A stretch of DNA of 64,000 nt, taken from assembly GCA_963790505.1 (NCBI GenBank), contig CAWBOT010000002.1, forward strand, positions 372,001 through 436,000. Direction: 5' to 3'. The notes under the pieces were generated by a model. That model saw only the letters and a program-made list of their open reading frames with translations, was not told the DNA's origin and did no database searches. Below are positions 1 to 6,978 of this stretch, in pieces. How positions within the stretch are numbered: position 1 is the stretch's first letter; each line of letters starts with the position of its first letter. A program made the translations under genes and the position numbers. The DNA is from Acidisarcina sp963790505 (lineage in GTDB: Bacteria > Acidobacteriota > Terriglobia > Terriglobales > Acidobacteriaceae).

Positions 1-54
1 TGCTCATGAAGGCAATCCGGTGCAATAATGAAGGCGTGGCCCGAGGTATCCTGA

Positions 55-438
55 GTGGCTTCTGGAAGGCTTTCCGAGTTTCTTCACAATCCATTCGCTC
101 ATGCTACGTCCCAGCACAAGAGCGAGCGCGACTCCTGGCCGGAGACGACGGCCACGGTTGCCGACTGTCTCAACCTCTCCGGCATGTGGGACAAAAGCCA
201 TACATCGGCCGCGCTCTACTCGGTGCGGTTTACCTACTGGGTCGACGGCCACATGTACACCGGTTGCTTTAAGTCGCGCGGCAAGTATTCCCCCGGAGAT
301 ACCTTACTGGTGCGCCACGATCCGTTGCATCACGAGCGCAACAGTACCGATCCGGAAGAGAAGCTGCGGACCGAGTTGCTTATCGTCCTGGCGGTCAGCC
401 TGGTCGCGCTATACTTCGCGATGGCCTGGCACTTCTAG
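55..438 (+). CDS. DUF3592-like small membrane protein
   Basis: Protein of unknown role that resembles the DUF3592 family. The first 90 or so residues are polar with alternating hydrophobic positions (YSVRFTYWVDG, then GDTLLVRHDP), which suggests a small beta domain. One hydrophobic segment near residues 106-124 would anchor the C-terminus in the membrane. There is no signal peptide, so the beta domain topology is open. The GTG at 55 is chosen because an in-frame TGA lies immediately upstream at 52-54 and GAGG at 43-46 gives a plausible ribosome site eight bases before it. The gene converges on the HD hydrolase with 15 bp between them. The family call is by eye and moderately sure; the function is unknown. 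Confidence 0.55.
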   Translation: MASGRLSEFLHNPFAHATSQHKSERDSWPETTATVADCLNLSGMWDKSHTSAALYSVRFTYWVDGHMYTGCFKSRGKYSPGDTLLVRHDPLHHERNSTDPEEKLRTELLIVLAVSLVALYFAMAWHF

Positions 439-453
439 GAATCCGCGCCGCGT

Positions 454-1089
454 TTAGCTCTTCACTCCGGCCAAGCCCAGTTCTTCCGCGTTCTTCTGCA
501 TTGCTTCAAGGCAGGAGCCGATGTGTTCATCGAGGTCGACTCCAAGTTCTGCCGCTCCGCTCACAATATCTTCGCGGTGAACGCCCTTCGCGAAGGCCTT
601 GTCCTTCATCTTTTTTCGGACTCCGGCTACCTCCACATCGAGAATCGACTTCGTGGGTTTGACTAAGGCACAAGCGGTCAGGAATCCGGCCAGCTCATCG
701 CAGGCGAAGAGCGCCTTTTCGAGATGCGAGACTCGCGGCACTCCCGAGTAAGTCGCGTGGGAGAGGATTGCGGTGCGAATCTCCTCCGGCCAGCCGAGCT
801 CGGTGAGGATATTGTTTCCGGTAAATGGGTGGTCGTCGAGTGAAGGGAAGCGCTCGTAGTCGAAGTCGTGTAGGACCGCAGTTATCGCATATTTCTCGAC
901 GAAGGCGGCGCGCTCCTCGCCGTGGAGGCCAAGCCGATCCGCTTCGCGCTCCCCATAGGCGCGAACGCAGGTCTCGACTGAGAGCGCGTGCTTTCGCAGG
1001 CTGGGCGATTCGGTGTATTCAACCAGCAGTTGCCACGCTGCGGCTCGGGTATAGGGTGTTGCTTCGCTCGGTTGATCTTCGGTCATCAA
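454..1089 (-). CDS. HD-domain phosphohydrolase
   Basis: Probable metal-dependent phosphohydrolase of the HD superfamily, 211 residues, cytosolic. The metal-binding pattern is visible: His34 in LRKHALSVE, the His74-Asp75 pair in VLHDFDYERF, His87 in DDHPFTG, and a further His near residue 111 (ILSHATYSG). This spacing matches small stand-alone HD proteins that are often annotated as hydrolases without a known substrate. A strong AGGAG-like site (GGAGAAAGAGA) lies upstream of the ATG on the minus strand; two ATGs in tandem leave the exact start uncertain by one codon. No neighbour suggests the substrate. Family sure, substrate unknown. Confidence 0.8.
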   Translation of the reverse strand: MMTEDQPSEATPYTRAAAWQLLVEYTESPSLRKHALSVETCVRAYGEREADRLGLHGEERAAFVEKYAITAVLHDFDYERFPSLDDHPFTGNNILTELGWPEEIRTAILSHATYSGVPRVSHLEKALFACDELAGFLTACALVKPTKSILDVEVAGVRKKMKDKAFAKGVHREDIVSGAAELGVDLDEHIGSCLEAMQKNAEELGLAGVKS

Positions 1090-1220
1090 TCTCTCTTTCT
1101 CCGTTGGTACCAGTTTTCCTCGGGATTCTTCGGGTTTTCTATGGGTGACTCACACTTTCCACTTGACAGTTAAGATACTCCACCCGCAGTCTAAGGAAGT
1201 TGAGTGCGGAGCCGCATACA

Positions 1221-1817
1221 ATGCGGAGTCGAACTCGCGGAAGCCCGCTCTGGCCTCCGTCACAATCTATGGCAACTACCTTAGCAAGCCCCTTAGCTAC
1301 CCCTGAGGTGCGCGCGGTACTGCGATGCGAGCACTGCAGCCTGGTGCAGTTCATGACCACGAACTCACTCTGCCGGCGCTGCCATAAACCCCTTGAGATA
1401 GACGAGCCTGAGCCGGCATCTCCGACACTGACTGCGGTTCCAGGCCGCGCCGGGAGCGATGACGGCGGCCTGCAAGTGGCCCGCGCGGTTCGCGACCTTC
1501 GCCTAGAGCGCAATCTCAGTCAGCGCCAGCTTGCCGGCCGGATGCAGGTTCCACGCACTTACATCTCCAAAATCGAAAACGGGAAGGCGACGCCGACGCT
1601 GTCTTCGCTAGAGCGGCTCGCTAACGCGCTCGAGGTGGACATCTGCAAGCTCGTCCACGATTCACGCAGCCGGCGAAACGAGGAGACGGCGCAGATATTC
1701 TCAGACCCATTCCTGGCTGAGATCGCGCCGTATGTCGCATTGCTCGACACGCTGCAACGGTCGATCTTCCTCAACCAGGTGCGCGATATGGCGACGGGGC
1801 GGCGGAAGAGCGCTTAG
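1221..1817 (+). CDS. Zinc-ribbon plus XRE-type HTH transcriptional regulator
   Basis: DNA-binding regulator that joins a short zinc ribbon (two CxxC pairs, RCEHC and CRRC, about 14 residues apart) to a classic HTH_3 domain in the middle (LSQRQLAGRMQVPRTYISKIENGKATP). A C-terminal helical tail of about 60 residues may mediate oligomerisation. Three in-frame starts are possible: TTG 1200, ATG 1221 and ATG 1269. I use 1221 because GGAG lies ten bases upstream; 1269 lacks a ribosome site. It precedes uppS by about 110 bp on the same strand, but co-transcription is not shown. The target is unknown. The combination of a Cys4 ribbon with an XRE domain suggests metal- or redox-responsive folding, which is inference only. 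Confidence 0.75.
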   Translation: MRSRTRGSPLWPPSQSMATTLASPLATPEVRAVLRCEHCSLVQFMTTNSLCRRCHKPLEIDEPEPASPTLTAVPGRAGSDDGGLQVARAVRDLRLERNLSQRQLAGRMQVPRTYISKIENGKATPTLSSLERLANALEVDICKLVHDSRSRRNEETAQIFSDPFLAEIAPYVALLDTLQRSIFLNQVRDMATGRRKSA

Positions 1818-1927
1818 TCAGGTTCCGGCCGGGGTCTTGCGCGCCGTCGCAGGATCGCGAGAATGGCCGTCGCCGCGTTTGCGAGCGGTCTGGCCATGTG
1901 CTACGTTCGAGTTACTGAGCGAGTGCC

Positions 1928-2767
1928 GTGCCTCTATCGTCGCCAAGCCGTGTTCATGAGCTGCCTGCCGACGAGCAGACTGTCTATCGCCGCCTCGACC
2001 CCGAGCGTCTTCCCCAGCATGTTGCCATCATCATGGATGGCAACGGTCGCTGGGCGGGGAAGCGTTTGCTTAAGCGTTTCATTGGCCACCAGCAGGGCGC
2101 CGAAGCGGTGCAGTTTGTCGTGGAAACCGCATCGCGCATCGATCTGCCATTCCTGACTCTTTACGCATTTTCCCTTGAAAATAACCTTCGCCGACCCAAG
2201 TCGGAGGTCAACTTCCTGATGAAGCTGCTGCATGCCTACCTGGGCAGCAACGTCAAGCGGATGAACGATAACAATGTGCGAATTCGCTATATCGGTCGAA
2301 CACGGGATTTGCCATCCGAGATCCAGGACAAGATGCAGTGGGCCGAAGAGGAGACTGCGCGCAACACCGGCACTACGCTGACGCTTGCGCTGAATTATGG
2401 GGCCCGATCCGAAGTCGTCGACGCTGTCCGCGCTCTTTGCGCCGAGGTTCGCGATGGGAAGCTAGGGATCGAAGAGATCGACGAGCACGAGATCCAGAAG
2501 CGGCTTTACACGGCGGACATGCCTGATCCAGACCTGGTCGTGCGCACCTCGGGAGAGATGCGCATCTCTAATTTTCTCCTCTGGCAGATCGCATATTCCG
2601 AGATATTCGTGACTGAACGTCTGTGGCCGGATTTTCGCGGCATCCACCTGCTCGAAGCAATCGAGGATTACCAGCGCCGCGAACGCCGCTACGGCGGACT
2701 GGGCGACGGCACTGAGTCGGACGATATTTCGAGTCTGCCGGCGAACAGCGTCCTGGTTCCGCGCTGA
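1928..2767 (+). CDS. uppS: Undecaprenyl diphosphate synthase (isoprenyl transferase)
   Basis: Cis-prenyltransferase that condenses isopentenyl diphosphate onto farnesyl diphosphate to make the C55 lipid carrier for peptidoglycan and polysaccharide export. Conserved regions appear in order: HVAIIMDGNGRWA with the catalytic Asp37, FSLENNLRRP, LNYGARSEV, and the C-terminal RTSGEMRISNFLLWQ substrate-binding segment, followed by WPDFRG. The start is GTG 1928. In many Acidobacteria and other bacteria uppS is followed directly by cdsA, dxr and rseP; here those three genes sit about 8 kb downstream in the same order and strand, so the operon appears split. Length (279 residues) is normal for the family with a short N-terminal extension. 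Confidence 0.95.
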   Translation: MPLSSPSRVHELPADEQTVYRRLDPERLPQHVAIIMDGNGRWAGKRLLKRFIGHQQGAEAVQFVVETASRIDLPFLTLYAFSLENNLRRPKSEVNFLMKLLHAYLGSNVKRMNDNNVRIRYIGRTRDLPSEIQDKMQWAEEETARNTGTTLTLALNYGARSEVVDAVRALCAEVRDGKLGIEEIDEHEIQKRLYTADMPDPDLVVRTSGEMRISNFLLWQIAYSEIFVTERLWPDFRGIHLLEAIEDYQRRERRYGGLGDGTESDDISSLPANSVLVPR

Positions 2768-2797
2768 ATATTCCATGCCGGCGTTGCAAGCCGGTGT

Positions 2798-4903
2798 TCA
2801 CTCCGTAATGTCGAGTTGAGTCAGCATGAAGGCGTAGCGCCGGTCTGCCTCGCGAATGCGATCGAAGCGCCCACTCGAGCCTCCGTGGCCGCCGTGCATG
2901 TTGATGAAGAAGACGAGGGGATTCGAGTCGGTCTTGAGCGCTCTCAATTTCGCCACATATTTTGACGGCTCCCAATACATCACCTGTGAGTCATCGAAAG
3001 ACGTCTGCACGAGAATTGCCGGGTAGGCCTTTGCCGTCACATTGTCATAGGGCGAGTAGCTGAGCATGTAATCGAAGGCGGCTTTCTGGTTCGGGTTTCC
3101 CCACTCTTCATATTCAGTAACAGTGAGGGGAAGCGATGGGTCGAGCATGGTGTTCATGATGTCGACGAACGGCACCTCACAAAGCACGACCTTGAAAAGA
3201 TCGGGGCGCATGTTGGTCACCGCACCCATCAGAAGTCCGCCGGCGCTGCCGCCTTCGATCCCGACCTCACCGCGTTTGCCGTAACCCTTGGCAAGCAAGC
3301 CTTCAGTGACGTCGATAAAATCAGTGAAAGTGTTCCGCTTGGTCATCATCTTGCCGCTGTCGTGCCAGGCGTCGCCCAGTTCACCGCCGCCGCGAATGTG
3401 GGCCACGCTGGTTACCAAACCCCGATCGAGCAAAGGCAGCCGGGTCACGGAGAAGGTATCGGGAATTGTGAACCCATAGGAACCATAGCCGTAAACGAAG
3501 AGTGGGTTCTCGCCGCGCTTGAATTTGTCTTTGCGATAGACGACGGTTGTTGGCACGCCGACGCCGTCTTTCGCAGGAATGAAAAGGCGCTCGACGGCAT
3601 ACTTCGATTTGTCGTAGCCTGGGACTTCCTGCTGCTTCAACAGAGTCGAGGTCTGCTTCGAGACGTCGTACTCAAATGTGGAACTGGGCGTGATTGGAGA
3701 TTCGTAGGTGTAGCGGTAGTTTGCGGTGTCGAACTCTGCGTTAACCGCACCACCCAGGGAGTAGGCAGCTTCCGGGACTTCGATAGTGTGCGTTTCTTTC
3801 CGGGGAAGCAGGACGACTTGGAGCACGGGGAGCCCTTTGGCGCGCTCCGCGACCACGAAGAAATTCTCGAATACGTTGATGTCCTCCAGCGGCACGTCAC
3901 GGCGCGCGGCGATCAGTTCCGTCCAGTTTGCCTTGCCGGAAGACGCGACCGGCGCCGTCACGAGCCGATAGCTTGGGTCGGTGTCGTTGACGCGAATGTA
4001 GAACACTTCATTCCCCTCGTCGACGTAATACTTCACGCCTTCCTTCCGAGGTTCGATGATCTTCCAGGCGCCGGCCGGCGTGTTTGCTGCCAAGAAACGC
4101 TGCTCTGTCGTCACATGGCTGCCGGCCTCGATCGTCAGGTATTTGCCGTCACGGGTGCGGTCAACGCTTACGTCGTAGCGTTCGTCCTTCTCGTCGAGGA
4201 CGGTAGGATCCGCATTCGCGGCCGTGCCGAGCTGATGCCGATGCACCAGGTTCGAGCGCTTGGTCACTGCGTCTTCGGTGGAGTAGAAGAGTGTCTTGTT
4301 ATCGGCCGCCCAAGTGAGGGAATCGACGCGCTCCGCGGTGTCGGGCAGAAGCTTGCCGGTCCGAAGGTCTTTGACGTGCAGCTTGTATTGGCGGAAGCCG
4401 ACATTGTCCGTGGTGTAGGCGAGCAGATTCGAATCGTCGCTCACCGTCGCCGCGCCCAGCGCCATGAATTTCTCGCCCTGGGCGAGCTGGTTGACGTCGA
4501 GGATGACCTCTTCGGGCGCACTGAGCGTTCCCTTTTTCCGGCATAGTACCGGATACTGTTTACCCTCTTCGGTGCGGGTGTAGTACCAGTAGCCGCGTTT
4601 CCGGTAAGGTACGGAGGTGTCGCTCTGCTTGATATGGCTGAGAGTCTCGTTGTAGAGCTTGTCGGCGAAGGCCTTCTGGCCGGCGGTCACCTGTTCAGCG
4701 TAGGCGTTCTCGGCATTGAGATATGCCAGCACGCGCGGGCTGGTCCGCTCCCGCAGCCAGGCATAGTCATCCACGAGCACCGCACCGTTGATCGATTTTT
4801 CGGTGTGGAGTTTCTCCGCGACCGGCGGCGTGGGTGCGCTCTGGGCAAGGAGACTCGACGATCCGACCAGCAGAAGACAGGCAGAAAAGCCTCGATTTCG
4901 CAT
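2798..4903 (-). CDS. Oligopeptidase B-like prolyl oligopeptidase (S9A), secreted
   Basis: Serine peptidase of the S9A family with an N-terminal beta-propeller and a C-terminal alpha/beta hydrolase. The triad can be read directly: Ser553 in GGSAGG, Asp638 in FDDSQVMYWEP, and His673 in HGGHGGSSGR. The DDSQV-YWEP and GHGG-SGR contexts are typical of oligopeptidase B (cleavage after basic residues) rather than true prolyl oligopeptidase. Unlike most cytosolic family members it begins with a signal peptide (MRNRGFSACLLLVGSSSLLAQ), so it should act in the periplasm or outside the cell. A TAGAAT hexamer lies seven bases before the ATG, suggesting a very short or absent leader. Length of 701 residues is normal. 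Confidence 0.9.
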   Translation of the reverse strand: MRNRGFSACLLLVGSSSLLAQSAPTPPVAEKLHTEKSINGAVLVDDYAWLRERTSPRVLAYLNAENAYAEQVTAGQKAFADKLYNETLSHIKQSDTSVPYRKRGYWYYTRTEEGKQYPVLCRKKGTLSAPEEVILDVNQLAQGEKFMALGAATVSDDSNLLAYTTDNVGFRQYKLHVKDLRTGKLLPDTAERVDSLTWAADNKTLFYSTEDAVTKRSNLVHRHQLGTAANADPTVLDEKDERYDVSVDRTRDGKYLTIEAGSHVTTEQRFLAANTPAGAWKIIEPRKEGVKYYVDEGNEVFYIRVNDTDPSYRLVTAPVASSGKANWTELIAARRDVPLEDINVFENFFVVAERAKGLPVLQVVLLPRKETHTIEVPEAAYSLGGAVNAEFDTANYRYTYESPITPSSTFEYDVSKQTSTLLKQQEVPGYDKSKYAVERLFIPAKDGVGVPTTVVYRKDKFKRGENPLFVYGYGSYGFTIPDTFSVTRLPLLDRGLVTSVAHIRGGGELGDAWHDSGKMMTKRNTFTDFIDVTEGLLAKGYGKRGEVGIEGGSAGGLLMGAVTNMRPDLFKVVLCEVPFVDIMNTMLDPSLPLTVTEYEEWGNPNQKAAFDYMLSYSPYDNVTAKAYPAILVQTSFDDSQVMYWEPSKYVAKLRALKTDSNPLVFFINMHGGHGGSSGRFDRIREADRRYAFMLTQLDITE

Positions 4904-4910
4904 GACAGCG

Positions 4911-4916
4911 ATTCTA
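4911..4916 (-). promoter_or_regulatory. -10-like hexamer TAGAAT next to the start codon
   Basis: TAGAAT read on the minus strand, seven bases upstream of the peptidase ATG at 4903. If it is a sigma-70 -10 element, transcription would start at or within a base or two of the start codon, giving a leaderless or nearly leaderless message. No convincing -35 was found. The same spacing recurs at three other genes in the window. Confidence 0.35.
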
Positions 4917-4936
4917 TTCGTCGGCGCTAAGAAGAA

Positions 4937-5420
4937 TCATGCGGACTTGCCCTTCATTCCTAAATCCTGATCGGTCTGCTCGGCTCGCCAGGGATGCCGC
5001 CGTGGCATCCATCGAGGAACACCGGCACAGAATCTTAGATATTCCACCCCGAACCTCTTGCGCAGGGAAGGCTCTTCATACGACACAACGAAAAGGTGAA
5101 CGCCAACGCAGGCAAATACTCCGTAGGTGAGCAAGGGGAGGCTGCCGAAGAGTAGAGATCACTGCAGCGATCGTGACATACATCGGGTTTCGAAGATATC
5201 GATAGAGCCCGCCGACCACGAGGTGCTGTGTGGGGAACGGAGGCGCAGGGGTGCCAAGGCCTTCGGACGCGAAGCGGGCAAATGAATCTATCGGGACGCC
5301 AATACCCGCTAGTAGCAGAACCGCTCCAAACAACCTGAGAGCAAGCGGCCACAGCCCTGCCCATTCCATGCGCCATCGGGTGATCCACCAGGGAACGAAG
5401 CCGGCATCCGATCGCTTCAT
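4937..5420 (-). pseudogene. Isoprenylcysteine carboxyl methyltransferase-family protein, frameshifted
   Basis: Small membrane methyltransferase of the ICMT/PEMT-like family, broken by one frameshift. The first part (from 5420) reads through two hydrophobic segments and the family hallmark GGLYRYLRNPMYVT. Near 5145-5155 the frame is lost, and the continuation is found in another frame as LFGSLPLLTYGVFACVG, then YEEPSLRKRFGVEYLRF and VPRWMPR, the standard C-terminal signature. Joining the two frames restores a full-length protein of about 160 residues. No residue important to the family is visibly lost, so a one-base sequencing error is as likely as true decay. It lies on the same strand between the Tat aldo/keto reductase and the secreted peptidase. 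Confidence 0.8.
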
Positions 5421-5429
5421 GCGCGGATC

Positions 5430-6503
5430 TTAGCCTTTGCTGCGATCGGTGAAGCGGAAGAAGAGCGACTGTTGCGCGACCGGCGCCGCGAGCTCATTGA
5501 GCGCGGCCATCTGGGTTTGAGAGAGAGGCGTGAACTCGCGCGCAATCTTCACGTTTTCCTCTAGCTGCGCGATATTGTCGCAGCCGACGATGACGGTGCT
5601 GACGGGATGCGAGAGGGTGAAGCGCATGGCTTCCTTCATCGTCATGACGCCGGAACGCGTTGCAATGGCCGAACCTTCCCAGGAGTGCTGTTGTTGTTCG
5701 AGTGAAGGCGGCGTCCATGATGCGAGCAAGCGGCCCCGAGAGGGCACCTTCATCCCAATAATGCCCATCTGCTTCTCAACTGCGAGAGGCAGGAGTTGAT
5801 CCTGGAAGCTGTGAATGTGAGAATCGGCCGCGTTCAGCGCCATCAGGATCGTGTCAAATGGGTAGCGGTTGATCGCGTCGATCAACGCGTCGGGGCGGTA
5901 GTGGCCGGTCACTCCCAGAAAGCGAACGACCTTCTGGTCGTGCATCTCGAGCAGCGCTTCCATGGCGCCGCCTTTGGCAAAGATCGCGTTCACGTCCTCG
6001 GGTAAACCGATGTCGTGCAGCTGCCACAGGTCGACGTGGTCAGTGTTGAGAAGCTGCAGAGACTTCTCAATCATGCGCAGCGAACCGTCGCGGGTGCGCT
6101 CTTTGGTCTTGGTGGCGAGAAAGGCCTCATTGCGCCGCCTCTTCATCACCTTGCCAACGTACTGTTCGCTCCAGCGGTCGGGTCCACCATAGATTGAGGA
6201 AGTATCGATGTAGTTCACGCCGAGATCGAGGGCGCGCTCAATGATGGGCACCGCGACGTCGAAGTTGTTGGGCCGCTCGATCGCTGCTTGTCCGCCCAGG
6301 CTGAAAATTCCGACCTTGTAGCCGGTCTTGCCAAGATTACGGGTCGGCATCTCCGCCTGCGTTCTGGCATTCACGGGGAGAGGCGGCATCGTCGTCGTGG
6401 CTGCTTGAGCGGGCACCGCGCCACGGCTGAGAAGCCCTGCAGCGACGGCTCCGCCAGTCTTGAGAAAGCGGCGGCGATCGGTGGAAATGGGCGGCTGTTT
6501 CAT
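5430..6503 (-). CDS. Tat-exported aldo/keto reductase
   Basis: NAD(P)H-dependent aldo/keto reductase fold protein of 357 residues with a twin-arginine signal (DRRRFLKTGGAVAAGLL, residues 9-25) and Ala-rich cleavage region. Catalytic residues of the family are visible: Asp100 and Tyr105 in NYIDTSSIYGG, Lys in the FLATKTK stretch near residue 132, and His163 in LWQLHDI. Substrate unknown. The ORF is open further upstream, but the ATG at 6503 is chosen because it starts exactly where the Tat signal needs it and GAGG lies upstream. Tat export means the enzyme folds with its cofactor in the cytosol. Its start is divergent from padR, with about 130 bp between them. Confidence 0.88.
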   Translation of the reverse strand: MKQPPISTDRRRFLKTGGAVAAGLLSRGAVPAQAATTTMPPLPVNARTQAEMPTRNLGKTGYKVGIFSLGGQAAIERPNNFDVAVPIIERALDLGVNYIDTSSIYGGPDRWSEQYVGKVMKRRRNEAFLATKTKERTRDGSLRMIEKSLQLLNTDHVDLWQLHDIGLPEDVNAIFAKGGAMEALLEMHDQKVVRFLGVTGHYRPDALIDAINRYPFDTILMALNAADSHIHSFQDQLLPLAVEKQMGIIGMKVPSRGRLLASWTPPSLEQQQHSWEGSAIATRSGVMTMKEAMRFTLSHPVSTVIVGCDNIAQLEENVKIAREFTPLSQTQMAALNELAAPVAQQSLFFRFTDRSKG

Positions 6504-6609
6504 TGACTTGAGACCTCGGTCGGGATGTCGACAGGCATGCGCAAATTGTATCCCGGATCGGAGAAAGGAAGGCGTCCTATTGCTTTCCCATAGAGCATGT
6601 GGCACCATA

Positions 6610-6628
6610 CCTATGGTGAACCAATAGG
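6610..6628. promoter_or_regulatory. Near-palindrome upstream of padR (possible autoregulatory operator)
   Basis: CCTATGGTGAACCAATAGG forms an imperfect inverted repeat (CCTAT...ATAGG outside, GGT...ACC inside, with one unpaired A). It ends eight bases before the padR ATG, overlapping the ribosome site region. PadR repressors commonly bind such repeats in their own promoters; this assignment is inference from position and symmetry. Confidence 0.4.
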
Positions 6629-6636
6629 GAAGGGAA

Positions 6637-6978
6637 ATGGCCGACAAAACTGATGTATGGCAGGGCACGCTGGCTCTTATGGTGCTCAAGACCCTCGAAG
6701 CCATGGGACCGCTGCACGGATATGGAATCGCCAGGCGCATCGAGCAGACCAGCGGAGACCTGCTGTCGCTGAATTACGGCACGCTGTATCCGGCCCTGCT
6801 CAAGCTGGAACAGGAAGGCTCCATCTCCGCGGAGTGGGGCACATCGGAGAACAACCGTAAAGCGAAGTTCTACCAGCTGACCCGCGCCGGGCGGAAGCAG
6901 TTACAGAAAGAAGCGCAGGACTGGGTGCAGGCGACTGCGATCCTCGCTCGCTTCTTGTCTCCCGCAGAGGAGGCGTAA
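6637..6978 (+). CDS. PadR-family transcriptional regulator
   Basis: Winged-helix repressor of 113 residues. Family features: N-terminal QGTLALMVLKTLEAMGPLHGYGIARRIEQ, the recognition region LNYGTLYPALLKLEQEGSI, and the wing WGTSENNRKAKFYQLTRAGRKQL. This short form is the type that precedes ADOP permeases in Acidobacteria. A strong ribosome site (AGGGAAGGGAAA) sits before the ATG. Its stop overlaps the permease start (TAATG at 6976-6980), so the two are translationally coupled and the regulator very probably controls the permease. Ligand unknown. Confidence 0.92.
   Translation: MADKTDVWQGTLALMVLKTLEAMGPLHGYGIARRIEQTSGDLLSLNYGTLYPALLKLEQEGSISAEWGTSENNRKAKFYQLTRAGRKQLQKEAQDWVQATAILARFLSPAEEA

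Noticed and set aside
3362..4546. 394-codon plus-strand open frame opposite the oligopeptidase gene
   Set aside because: It mirrors the codon structure of the minus-strand peptidase, has no recognisable domain and no ribosome site. Long antisense frames are expected in GC-rich coding DNA.
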